13,491 nt of DNA. Origin: Nostoc sp. CHAB 5715. GTDB lineage: Bacteria; Cyanobacteriota; Cyanobacteriia; Cyanobacteriales; Nostocaceae. Both the position numbers and the translations under genes were made by a program. Within the stretch, counting starts at the first letter, position 1, and the number at the start of each line of letters is the position of its first letter. This document shows positions 1-5,922 of the stretch, in pieces. The notes below the pieces were generated by a model. That model had not been told where the DNA came from and made no database searches. It saw only the letters and a program-made list of their open reading frames with translations. The stretch lies in NCBI RefSeq assembly GCF_020829685.1, contig NZ_JAIVFR010000064.1, forward strand, positions 1-13,491, read 5' to 3'.

Positions 1-804
1 CCAGCAATCATTAAAGATACTAAGAGCGAAAGCCTCTTGCCGCCAAATGACACCCCTAAGCACCCAAATGACTATTTGGAATCTAGTGAAGCACTGCTGC
101 GAAGTCTGACAGAAGAACAACCAGAAACCAAGAAACCAAAAAATTCTAGCGAGAGTCTGCTATCACCTTTGGGTATCGGCTCGATGTTGTTGCTATTGGT
201 AGCAAGTCTTATCTTGGGTTATGTAGTGTTCAATCCTAAAAGCTTGCCAGAATGGAATTTAGGCAAGTTGTTTAACGGTAACTCGTCTGCTGCACCAGAA
301 AATACTCAGGAAGTCGGAAGTAGTGTCCAACCTCAGATCGAGCCACCAAGCACATCTATACCCAAGTATCCCAATCTAGCTGCCCAAGAGTTTCCTGAAG
401 TGAGAGACCCCAATGATGTAGTTGGCTTAAAACCCAAAGCCCAACCAACCCTCGCAGCAGTGCCTAATCCAGTCGTTCCCCAAAACCCCGCAAATCCGAT
501 CGCTTTAGCACCAATACCGACAGTACAGCCCTTGCCTCCCCTGAATTTGCCTCCCACTTCAACGGCAAAAACCTCACCAAAACCTGATGCAGAAATCAAA
601 CCAGCAACAGATGGGTTCTATCATGTAGTGATAGATAATAAAGACGCGGCTTTTGCCTCAGCACAGCAAGTAATTCCCGATGCTTATTTATCACCCAACA
701 AAGAATTGGTTTATTTAGGTGCTTTTAAGACTAAAGAGCAAGTACAACAACATCTGAAATTGTTACAGGCAAAGGGAATCAAGGCACGGGTTCAGCAGCC
801 ATAA
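1..804 (+). CDS. Membrane-anchored protein with SPOR-like C-terminal domain (5' end outside window)
   Basis: The reading frame is open from base 1, so the true start lies upstream; the TTG at 37 is only an internal codon. Of the 267 visible residues, the first ~55 are polar and charged. They are followed by one hydrophobic segment (LGIGSMLLLLVASLILGYVV), a long Pro/Ala/Asn-rich linker, and a compact C-terminal ~65 residues beginning GFYHVVIDNK and containing LVYLGAFKTKEQVQQHLK. The pattern 'hydrophobic strand, then G-x-F-x-x-x-E-x-A/V, then a helix ending in G-I-K-A' is typical of SPOR-type domains, which bind denuded septal peptidoglycan. A single-pass topology with the C-terminal domain in the periplasm is inferred. 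Proline-rich linkers are usual in such proteins. The domain call is by eye and moderate; the cell-wall role is inferred. Confidence 0.6.
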   Translation, partial: PAIIKDTKSESLLPPNDTPKHPNDYLESSEALLRSLTEEQPETKKPKNSSESLLSPLGIGSMLLLLVASLILGYVVFNPKSLPEWNLGKLFNGNSSAAPENTQEVGSSVQPQIEPPSTSIPKYPNLAAQEFPEVRDPNDVVGLKPKAQPTLAAVPNPVVPQNPANPIALAPIPTVQPLPPLNLPPTSTAKTSPKPDAEIKPATDGFYHVVIDNKDAAFASAQQVIPDAYLSPNKELVYLGAFKTKEQVQQHLKLLQAKGIKARVQQP

Positions 805-834
805 GTTGCAAAAATCTACGATACCATGAGATAA

Positions 835-1054
835 CAGTCTTGAGTTATGAGTGCTGAGTCCTGGATGAGGAGTGCTACGCCACTTGAGGCGACTGCTGTT
901 CTGGGTAGCTTTTACAAAGTACATCAGTACCTAGTAGTTTTTCACTCAGCACTGGCTCAACCATAGCTATCGGCTAACAGCACTAAGTTAATTGGGATGT
1001 GGCATCCACAATATGCGGTGATAACTAATTATCAAAACTCATTACTCAGGACTG
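835..1054. repeat. Imperfect terminal inverted repeat, MITE-like, upstream of pspA
   Basis: The left arm 835-853 (CAGTCTTGAGTTATGAGTG) is matched by the reverse complement of 1036-1054 (CAGTCCTGAGTAATGAGTT) at 16 of 19 positions. The arms resemble the CTGAGT/GAGTGCTGAGT degenerate heptamers of the same kind as other repeats in this window. The element fills most of the gap between the SPOR-like gene and pspA, so it probably overlaps the pspA promoter region. No flanking target duplication was identified. Confidence 0.45.
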
Positions 1055-1077
1055 AATTTCGTGAATAGAGAGCCGAC

Positions 1078-1827
1078 ATGGAATTAATCAAGCGTATCCT
1101 GCGGGTGATTCGGGCTAATCTCAATAGTTTGATCGGTGGTGCAGAAGATCCAGAAAAGATTTTGGAGCAAACTGTCCTAGAGATGCAGGAAAATCTGGTG
1201 CGGTTACGGCAGGGTGTAGCACAAGCGATCGCTACCCAAAAACGCACCGAACGGCAGGCCGCCGCCGCCCAGTCTCAAACAGAAGAATGGTATCGCCGCG
1301 CCCAATTGGCCCTGCAACAAGGCAGCGAACCTCTAGCACGGGAAGCTTTGACTAAGCGCCAAGCCTATAAAGAAACCGCTACAGCCCTCTTTTCCCAGAT
1401 AGAGCAGCAAAACGAGATAGTCGCTAGGCTAAAAAAGGATATGCGATCGCTAGAGTTAAAAATTTCTGAGGCGAAAACAAAAAAAGATATGTATATTGCT
1501 CGCGCCCGTTCTGCCGAAGCGTCTTATCGTCTCCAGGAAATGCTCGGTGGAGTTTCTACCACCAGCAGTCTGAGTGCTTTTGAGCGCATGGAAGAAAAAG
1601 TTTCGCAAATAGAAGCTAAATCAGAAGCAATAGCTCAACTCAGTAGCGACGACTTGGAAACACAATTTACTTCCTTGGAATCTACTAATAATGTGGATGC
1701 CGAATTGGCAGCGATGAAGGTGCAGGTTTTAAACGGGGCAGAAAACACACAGCACAACAATCTCCCCACCCAGGAGAGCGAGAAGACACAGCCCCCCCAA
1801 CAGCAGTTACCCAAAACTCAGGATTGA
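1078..1827 (+). CDS. pspA: PspA/IM30-family membrane-remodelling protein (PspA-like paralogue)
   Basis: The 249-residue product aligns end to end with PspA/IM30 proteins. It has an amphipathic N-terminal helix (MELIKRILRVIRANLNSLIG), the conserved AEDPEK motif at about residues 23-28, then long Gln/Glu/Lys-rich coiled coil to about residue 190. IM30 proteins are ESCRT-III-like: they polymerise on negatively charged membranes and protect or reshape them. Unlike the next gene, this one ends in a low-complexity Gln/Pro/Thr tail and lacks the extra C-terminal helix typical of Vipp1, so I call it the PspA-type paralogue. It lies 162 bp upstream of the Vipp1-like gene on the same strand; their internal segments (for example RQGVAQAIA, KISEAKTKK, AFERMEEKV) are nearly identical, indicating an old duplication. 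The start has a weak GAGAG about 8 bases upstream. A run of seven C (1792-1798) lies near the 3' end. Confidence 0.9.
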   Translation: MELIKRILRVIRANLNSLIGGAEDPEKILEQTVLEMQENLVRLRQGVAQAIATQKRTERQAAAAQSQTEEWYRRAQLALQQGSEPLAREALTKRQAYKETATALFSQIEQQNEIVARLKKDMRSLELKISEAKTKKDMYIARARSAEASYRLQEMLGGVSTTSSLSAFERMEEKVSQIEAKSEAIAQLSSDDLETQFTSLESTNNVDAELAAMKVQVLNGAENTQHNNLPTQESEKTQPPQQQLPKTQD

Positions 1828-1989
1828 AGTTCTGCTAATTACCCCACTTTGGAGATATCTTAAAAATTAAGAGTTGTTAGAACGTACTGATTTAAACCGG
1901 AAAGATTACATTGAAATAGGTAGCTATTAAAAAATAAAAAAGCTAACTGTCCAACAAAAAGCGTAAACCAAACAAGGAAAAACAAAGTT

Positions 1990-2766
1990 ATGGGATTATT
2001 CGATCGCATTAAGCGAGTAGTTAGTTCTAACCTCAACGACCTAGTTAACAAAGCCGAAGACCCCGAAAAAATGCTAGAACAAGCCATCCTGGAAATGCAG
2101 GAAGACTTGGTGCAGCTGCGTCAGGGAGTAGCCCAGGCGATCGCCTCCCAAAAACGCAGTGAGAAACAGTATAATGATGCCCAAAATGAAATCAATAAGT
2201 GGCAACGCAATGCCCAACTGGCGCTGCAAAAAGGTGATGAAAACCTAGCACGACAAGCTCTAGAGCGCAAAAAAACTTACACTGACACCAGCACCGCCCT
2301 CAAAGCTAGTTTGGATACCCAAAGCACTCAAGTTGAAACCCTCAAGCGCAACTTAATCCAGCTGGAAAGCAAGATTTCTGAAGCTAAAACCAAGAAAGAA
2401 ATGCTCAAAGCTCGGATCACCACTGCCAAAGCCCAAGAGCAACTCCAAGGCATGGTGCGTGGGATGAATACCAGCAGTGCAATGGCTGCCTTTGAGCGGA
2501 TGGAAGAAAAGGTCTTGATGCAAGAATCCCGGGCCCAGGCAGTAGGAGAGTTGGCGGGTGCCGATTTAGAAAGCCAATTTGCCCAATTGGAAGGTAGTAG
2601 CGATGTTGATGATGAATTGGCAGCTTTAAAAGCGCAAATGCTACCACCCGCTACTCCAGTAACTCAAGCGCAACTGCCACCGCAACAAGAAACCACTGCT
2701 CCTAAATCTAATGAAGTGGTTGATGCCGAGTTGGATTCTCTACGCAAGCAATTGGATCAATTGTAA
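1990..2766 (+). CDS. vipp1: Vipp1 (IM30), vesicle-inducing protein in plastids / thylakoid membrane protein
   Basis: The 258-residue protein starts MGLFDRIKRVVSSNLNDLVN, the amphipathic membrane-binding helix, followed by AEDPEKMLEQ and the coiled-coil hairpin of the PspA/IM30 family. After residue ~215 comes a Pro/Gln/Thr linker and a final helix, EVVDAELDSLRKQLDQL. That extra C-terminal helix is the hallmark separating Vipp1 from bacterial PspA. Vipp1 forms large rings and rods needed for thylakoid biogenesis and membrane maintenance in oxygenic phototrophs; this role is family knowledge. AAGGAA lies about 11 bases before the ATG, so the ribosome-binding site is weak or distant. The gene follows the PspA paralogue by 162 bp and is closed by a terminator at 2794, so cotranscription is possible but not shown. 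Confidence 0.93.
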   Translation: MGLFDRIKRVVSSNLNDLVNKAEDPEKMLEQAILEMQEDLVQLRQGVAQAIASQKRSEKQYNDAQNEINKWQRNAQLALQKGDENLARQALERKKTYTDTSTALKASLDTQSTQVETLKRNLIQLESKISEAKTKKEMLKARITTAKAQEQLQGMVRGMNTSSAMAAFERMEEKVLMQESRAQAVGELAGADLESQFAQLEGSSDVDDELAALKAQMLPPATPVTQAQLPPQQETTAPKSNEVVDAELDSLRKQLDQL

Positions 2767-2793
2767 AATTGTTAGAAAACTTATTTAAGCTAG

Positions 2794-2821
2794 TCCCACG
2801 CCTGTTGGTTGTGGGATTTTA
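2794..2821 (+). terminator. Intrinsic terminator after vipp1
   Basis: A TCCCAC / GTGGGA perfect 6-bp stem (2794-2799 with 2811-2816) with an 11-base loop is followed directly by TTTT. It lies 28 bases after the vipp1 stop codon and closes the pspA-vipp1 pair. Confidence 0.75.
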
Positions 2822-2827
2822 CATCAT

Positions 2828-2884
2828 TAGTCAATAGTTAACAGTCAAAATAACTATCAATTATTGACTATAAACTATTGACTA
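2828..2884. repeat. Short inverted repeat upstream of the thioredoxin gene
   Basis: TAGTCAATAGTT (2828-2839) is the exact reverse complement of AACTATTGACTA (2873-2884). The 33-base centre contains further TATTGACTA-like pieces, so this is a cousin of the TCATTAGTCATT heptamer repeats found after the thioredoxin gene. It probably sits in the thioredoxin promoter region. Confidence 0.5.
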
Positions 2885-2940
2885 CTTTGAGATAAAGTAT
2901 TGTGTATGCCAACTTTGATCGCCACCTGATGGAGACTGCA

Positions 2941-3276
2941 ATGAGTAAGGCTGTAATCACCATAACTGATGCTGAGTTTGAAACAGAAGTATTAAAAGCT
3001 GAACAGCCTGTATTAGTTTACTTTTGGGCTTCCTGGTGTGGGCCTTGTCAATTGATGTCGCCCCTGATTAACTCAGCTGCTACCAAATATAGCGATCGCC
3101 TCAAAGTCGTTAAAATGGAAATTGACCCCAACCCACTCACTGTTAAGCAGTATCAAGTGGAAGGTGTACCCGCCCTCAGACTATTTCAAGACCAGGAAGT
3201 TTTGATATCCACTGAGGGAGTCATTGGCAAAGATAAATTACTCGAACTCTTAGATACGCACTTAAATAGTAATTAG
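2941..3276 (+). CDS. Thioredoxin
   Basis: The 111-residue single-domain thioredoxin has the catalytic WCGPC motif (Cys33, Cys36), the cis-Pro loop EGVPALRLF (Pro77) and the usual fold length. It reduces disulfides in target proteins, fed by ferredoxin- or NADPH-thioredoxin reductase (family knowledge). I chose the ATG at 2941 (MSKAVITITD) because GGAG at 2931-2934 is well spaced and families begin here; an in-frame ATG at 2902 would add 13 unlikely residues. The buried Asp of classical thioredoxins (VDFWA, position 26 in E. coli) is replaced by Tyr27 (VYFWASWCGPC), so this is not a canonical m-type enzyme. The TAG stop codon lies inside the first unit of the downstream heptamer array. The subtype cannot be assigned by eye. 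Confidence 0.92.
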   Translation: MSKAVITITDAEFETEVLKAEQPVLVYFWASWCGPCQLMSPLINSAATKYSDRLKVVKMEIDPNPLTVKQYQVEGVPALRLFQDQEVLISTEGVIGKDKLLELLDTHLNSN

Positions 3277-3320
3277 TCATTAGTCATTAGTCATTGGTCA
3301 TTGGTCATTGGTTATTGGTC
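3272..3320 (+). repeat. STRR heptamer array, ATTAGTC/ATTGGTC x7
   Basis: Seven consecutive 7-bp units occur: ATTAGTC three times, ATTGGTC twice, ATTGGTT, ATTGGTC. The first unit supplies the stop codon of the thioredoxin gene. Short tandemly repeated heptamers like this are characteristic of heterocystous cyanobacteria. Confidence 0.9.
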
Positions 3321-3347
3321 ACTTGTACTGAGCTTGTCCTGAGCGTA

Positions 3348-3397
3348 GCCGTTGGCGCAGCCTCTCGAAGAGAAGGGCGTTGCCGTTGGCGCAGCCT
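3348..3397 (+). repeat. Direct repeat GCCGTTGGCGCAGCCT x2 inside the thioredoxin-aminotransferase spacer
   Basis: Identical 16-mers at 3348-3363 and 3382-3397 are separated by a segment with the partial palindrome CTCTCGAAGAGAAG. The segment is GC-richer than its surroundings and resembles the dispersed GCGTAGCC/TTGGCGCAGCC repeats of Nostoc-type genomes. The stretch at 3336-3350 (GTCCTGAGCGTAGCC) is also similar to the CCCTGAGCGAAGCC pieces inserted in the next gene. Confidence 0.7.
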
Positions 3398-3419
3398 AAG
3401 AAGAGAAGTATTGGTCATT

Positions 3420-3482
3420 GGACAAAGGACAAAGGACAAATGACAAATGACAAATGACAAATGACAAAGGACAAATGACTAA
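3420..3482 (+). repeat. STRR heptamer array, (G/T)GACAAA x8
   Basis: Eight units of GGACAAA or TGACAAA run from 3420 to 3475, followed by a degenerate TGACTAA. The unit is one base away from the reverse complement of the ATTGGTC/ATTAGTC array at 3272, so the two arrays form the arms of a large imperfect inverted repeat. The array supplies spurious in-frame ATG codons (3454, 3475) ahead of the aminotransferase gene and leaves no normal ribosome-binding site. Confidence 0.88.
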
Positions 3483-3483
3483 G

Positions 3484-4836
3484 ATGCAATTTGCAAAGCG
3501 TTTACAACCCCTGCAATCTAATGTATTTGCTGATATGGACAGAGCCAAGGCGATCGCTTTGGCAGCTGGACGAGAGGTAATTGATTTGTCGTTGGGGTCT
3601 TCTGATTTACCAGCCGAGGCACATGTCATCGAGGCGATCGCCCAATCTCTTTGCGATCGCAGTACCCACGGCTATCTGTTGTTTAACGGAACTCTTGGGT
3701 TTCGTGAAGCCGCAGCCAACTGGTACGAACAAAAATTTGGTATCAAAGTCGATCCTCAAACTGAGGTACTACCTCTAATTGGTTCTCAAGAAGGCACAGC
3801 CCATTTACCCCTAGCAATACTCAATCCCGGAGATTTTGCCCTATTGCTCGATCCGGGTTATCCCTCCCATGCGGGGGGAGTCTACCTAGCCAGTGGTCAA
3901 ATTTACCCGATGCCACTGCGGGCAGAAAACGATTTTTTACCAGTGTTTGCTGAGATTCCTGCCCCAGTCTTGGCTCAGTCGCGGATGATGGTATTAAGTT
4001 ATCCTCACAATCCCACTGCTGCGATCGCTCCTTTATCTTTTTTCCAAGAAGCTGTCGCCTTCTGTCAGCAACACAATCTCGTCCTGGTTCACGATTTCCC
4101 ATACGTAGATTTGGTATTTGGGGAAACTGGGGAGTGGGGAGTGGGGAGTGGGGAGTGGAGGAGTGGAGGAGCAGGGGAAGTTGGGGAAGCTGGGGGAGAA
4201 GAACTATTGATTATTGACCAATCCCCAATGCCCACTTGCCCTGAGCGAAGCCGAAGGGATGCCCAATCCCCACTTGCCCTGAGCAAAGCCGAAGGGATGC
4301 CCAATGCCCCATCCTTAGCCCCTTCAATTCTGCAAGCTGATCCAGAAAAAAGCGTCTCGATTGAATTTTTCACCCTTTCCAAGTCCTATAATATGGGCGG
4401 CTTCCGCATTGGTTACGCCATCGGTAATGCTGAGTTAATTAACGCCTTACGCCAGGTAAAAGCTGCTGTTGATTTTAATCAGTATCGGGGGATTTTGAAT
4501 GGTGCGATCGCTGCCCTAACTGGCCCTCAAATGGGGGTAAAATCTGCTGTTGCTACCTTCCAGGGACGGCGTGATGCTTTCATCACTGCTTTACACCGCA
4601 TTGGCTGGAATGTTCCTACTCCCCAGGCCACAATGTATATCTGGGCAAAACTGCCCTCACATTGGAGTCAAAACTCCATCGAATTTTGTACACAGCTAGT
4701 CAAACAAACTGGTGTAGCAGCTTCCCCAGGTGCTGGCTTTGGTAAATCAGGAGAAGGATATGTCCGCTTTGCCTTAGTGCATGAGCCACTTTTGTTAGAA
4801 ACTGCTGTGCAAAGAATTGCCCAGTTCCTTCATTGA
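3484..4836 (+). CDS. PLP-dependent class I/II aminotransferase carrying a repeat-derived internal insertion
   Basis: This 450-residue fold-type I aminotransferase resembles the DapL/aspartate-aminotransferase superfamily. Visible residues are the Asn of SYPHNPTAA (Asn176), cofactor-binding Asp204 and Tyr207 in HDFPYVDLVFG, the Schiff-base Lys300 in FTLSKSYNMGGFRIGYAIG, and the substrate-carboxylate Arg428 in GYVRFALVHE. The reaction is amino transfer between an amino acid and a 2-oxo acid; the substrate cannot be fixed by eye. I chose ATG 3484 (MQFAKRLQPL), because ten upstream in-frame residues from 3454 are translated heptamer repeat. Residues ~214-278 are Gly/Glu/Trp-rich and then CPERSRR and LALSKAEG peptides, encoded by repeats; without them the protein would be ~385 residues, the usual family length. 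The insertion keeps frame and lies between the Tyr207 loop and Lys300, so activity may survive. Confidence 0.88.
   Translation: MQFAKRLQPLQSNVFADMDRAKAIALAAGREVIDLSLGSSDLPAEAHVIEAIAQSLCDRSTHGYLLFNGTLGFREAAANWYEQKFGIKVDPQTEVLPLIGSQEGTAHLPLAILNPGDFALLLDPGYPSHAGGVYLASGQIYPMPLRAENDFLPVFAEIPAPVLAQSRMMVLSYPHNPTAAIAPLSFFQEAVAFCQQHNLVLVHDFPYVDLVFGETGEWGVGSGEWRSGGAGEVGEAGGEELLIIDQSPMPTCPERSRRDAQSPLALSKAEGMPNAPSLAPSILQADPEKSVSIEFFTLSKSYNMGGFRIGYAIGNAELINALRQVKAAVDFNQYRGILNGAIAALTGPQMGVKSAVATFQGRRDAFITALHRIGWNVPTPQATMYIWAKLPSHWSQNSIEFCTQLVKQTGVAASPGAGFGKSGEGYVRFALVHEPLLLETAVQRIAQFLH
4129..4156 (+). repeat. GGGGAGT heptamer x4 within the aminotransferase gene
   Basis: Four perfect GGGGAGT units are followed by degenerate GGAGGAGT/GGAGGAGC copies to about 4172 and GGGGAAG-type units to about 4196. 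They are translated as GEWGVGSGEWRSGGAGEVGE. It is the same heptamer class as the intergenic arrays, here inside a coding region. Confidence 0.85.
4233..4308 (+). repeat. 38-bp tandem repeat x2 within the aminotransferase gene
   Basis: Units 4233-4270 and 4271-4308 share CCCTGAGC(G/A)AAGCCGAAGGGATGCCCAAT and differ at only two positions. Because 38 is not a multiple of 3, the two copies are read in different frames (CPERSRRDAQ, then LALSKAEGMP). Confidence 0.88.
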
Positions 4837-5298
4837 ATTTCTTCTCAAGTTAAACACCAAAGATTTTTTGCAGCAAAGTCTATAGATAGAACAGGCGCCC
4901 TAGAGGCAGTGGCGCACATTTTTGCGTCCCTACGAATGATATCATGTCCGGTTGAACAATTGTCATTGCGAACGAAGTGAAGCAATCTCCAAACCCTTGC
5001 GATTGCTTCATTCCACTTCGTTGCATTCGCAATGACATATCACAACTAATTTGCCGGACATGATATGACGGTATTATACTGAATTTAAAATTATCGTATT
5101 GTTATCTTTATATTTGATTAATATTATATTTAAGCATATTATTAAGTATTGGAGTGCAGATAAATTTAATTTATTAATATGTTTGACTAGATTACATAAG
5201 TAAAATTACTATTGGTTTTACAGTTTAAATGCACTAGCGTTCTCGTTTACGGTAATAATAGTTGGCTTTTACTTAATATAATCAGATAATAGGTAGCA
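4837..5298. other. 462-bp gap without gene between aminotransferase and response regulator
   Basis: No convincing reading frame lies in this gap. It holds a weak GCGCC/GGCGC hairpin at 4895-4915 followed by ACATTTTT (possible terminator), the 128-bp inverted-repeat element at 4939-5066, and then about 230 bp of very AT-rich sequence that must contain the response-regulator promoter. I could not pick a -35/-10 pair with confidence. Confidence 0.6.
4939..5066. repeat. Nested inverted-repeat element (MITE/REP-like), 13-bp perfect ends
   Basis: The ends ATATCATGTCCGG (4939-4951) and CCGGACATGATAT (5054-5066) are perfect reverse complements. Inside, TGTCATTGCGAACGAAGTG and GAAGCAATC (4961-4986) pair with GATTGCTTC...CACTTCGTT...TCGCAATGACA (5001-5036), the right arm having small insertions. 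TCATTGCGA...GAAGCAATC is a widespread bacterial dispersed-repeat core. Transcribed, it would fold into a long hairpin. No coding capacity. Confidence 0.82.
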
Positions 5299-5721
5299 AT
5301 GACAGCGCAATTATTCAATATAGATCAGCCATTGCGGTCAGACAAAGTTAGACGAATTTTGTTAGTCGAAGACCATTATCTCAATAGGTTATTACTGAGT
5401 GACTATCTAATTTACTCTGGGTACGATGTCGAAAGCTTATCAGAAGGCTCTACTTTTTTCTCGACTATAGAGACATTTCAGCCTGATTTAATGTTATTAG
5501 ACTTGAAATTGCCGGATATTGACGGTTATTCGCTCTTAAAACAAGTCCAGCAAAAACCTGATTTGTCAAAAATACCGATCATTGTGGTTTCAGCTTTTGC
5601 TTTTAAAGCCGATCAAGAACTAGCTCTGAGTTTGGGCGCACGCCGCTATTTTGTCAAACCTCTAAAACTCAAGGATCTTCTACTTACGATTGAAGAAGAG
5701 TTGACTTGCTGCCACAAATAA
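5299..5721 (+). CDS. Single-domain (CheY-like) response regulator
   Basis: The 140-residue protein consists of one receiver domain (about residues 18-135) after a short variable N-terminus. The acidic pocket is Glu24-Asp25 (ILLVEDH), the phosphoacceptor is Asp68 in LMLLDLKLPDIDGY, the switch Ser is Ser98 in IIVVSAFAF, and the conserved Lys is Lys120 in YFVKPLKL. All residues needed for phosphotransfer are present. There is no output domain, so it would act by protein interaction or as part of a phosphorelay. No histidine kinase gene is in the window, so its partner is unknown. The gene stands alone after a 462-bp gap, and its 3' end is 21 bp from a convergent small gene. The ATG is preceded by a weak TAGGTAG. 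Confidence 0.93.
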   Translation: MTAQLFNIDQPLRSDKVRRILLVEDHYLNRLLLSDYLIYSGYDVESLSEGSTFFSTIETFQPDLMLLDLKLPDIDGYSLLKQVQQKPDLSKIPIIVVSAFAFKADQELALSLGARRYFVKPLKLKDLLLTIEEELTCCHK

Positions 5722-5742
5722 ACTTTTCTACTAGGCGTGCCT

Positions 5743-5922
5743 TTATTGAGCTTTTTGGTCTGCAATGAACTCTTCAACTCGCTCACTAATATGTTGCACA
5801 GAACTGCCAATTTTTGAAATTTTATGTTGTACTTGCGCTAACAACAAAACTGCTGTTTGCAGATCATTGAGGGTTTCAGCCATAGCTTCCCGGTATTGGG
5901 CTTCAAACTCTTGCAGACTCAT
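5743..5922 (-). CDS. Small helical protein of unknown function, 59 residues
   Basis: The minus strand encodes MSLQEFEAQYREAMAETL followed by NDLQTAVLLLAQVQHKIS and SSVQHISERVEEFIADQ to a TAA. The composition (Glu, Gln, Ala, Leu; no Pro; few Gly) and spacing of hydrophobics suggest a continuous amphipathic helix or small coiled coil, cytoplasmic. AAGAG lies about 8 bases before the ATG. The frame on the plus strand in the same place gives a Cys-rich, implausible protein and is a shadow. The gene is convergent with the response regulator, 21 bp apart. I do not recognise a family; codon use and sensible protein composition support a real gene. It could be a partner of the response regulator, but that is only a guess from position. 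Confidence 0.62.
   Translation of the reverse strand: MSLQEFEAQYREAMAETLNDLQTAVLLLAQVQHKISKIGSSVQHISERVEEFIADQKAQ

Noticed and set aside
3272..3482. CRISPR array
   Set aside because: Units are 7 bp with no spacers; this is an STRR array.
3454..3483. N-terminal extension of the aminotransferase (MTNDKGQMTK)
   Set aside because: It is a translation of the TGACAAA heptamer array; homologous sequence begins at MQFAKRLQPL.
4089..4382. Minus-strand 97-residue frame inside the aminotransferase
   Set aside because: A reverse reading of the repeat insertion (Ser/Pro-rich), antisense to a clearly conserved gene.
5183..5211. Promoter TTGACT-17-TTACTA upstream of the response regulator
   Set aside because: The -10 match is very poor; no confident call possible.
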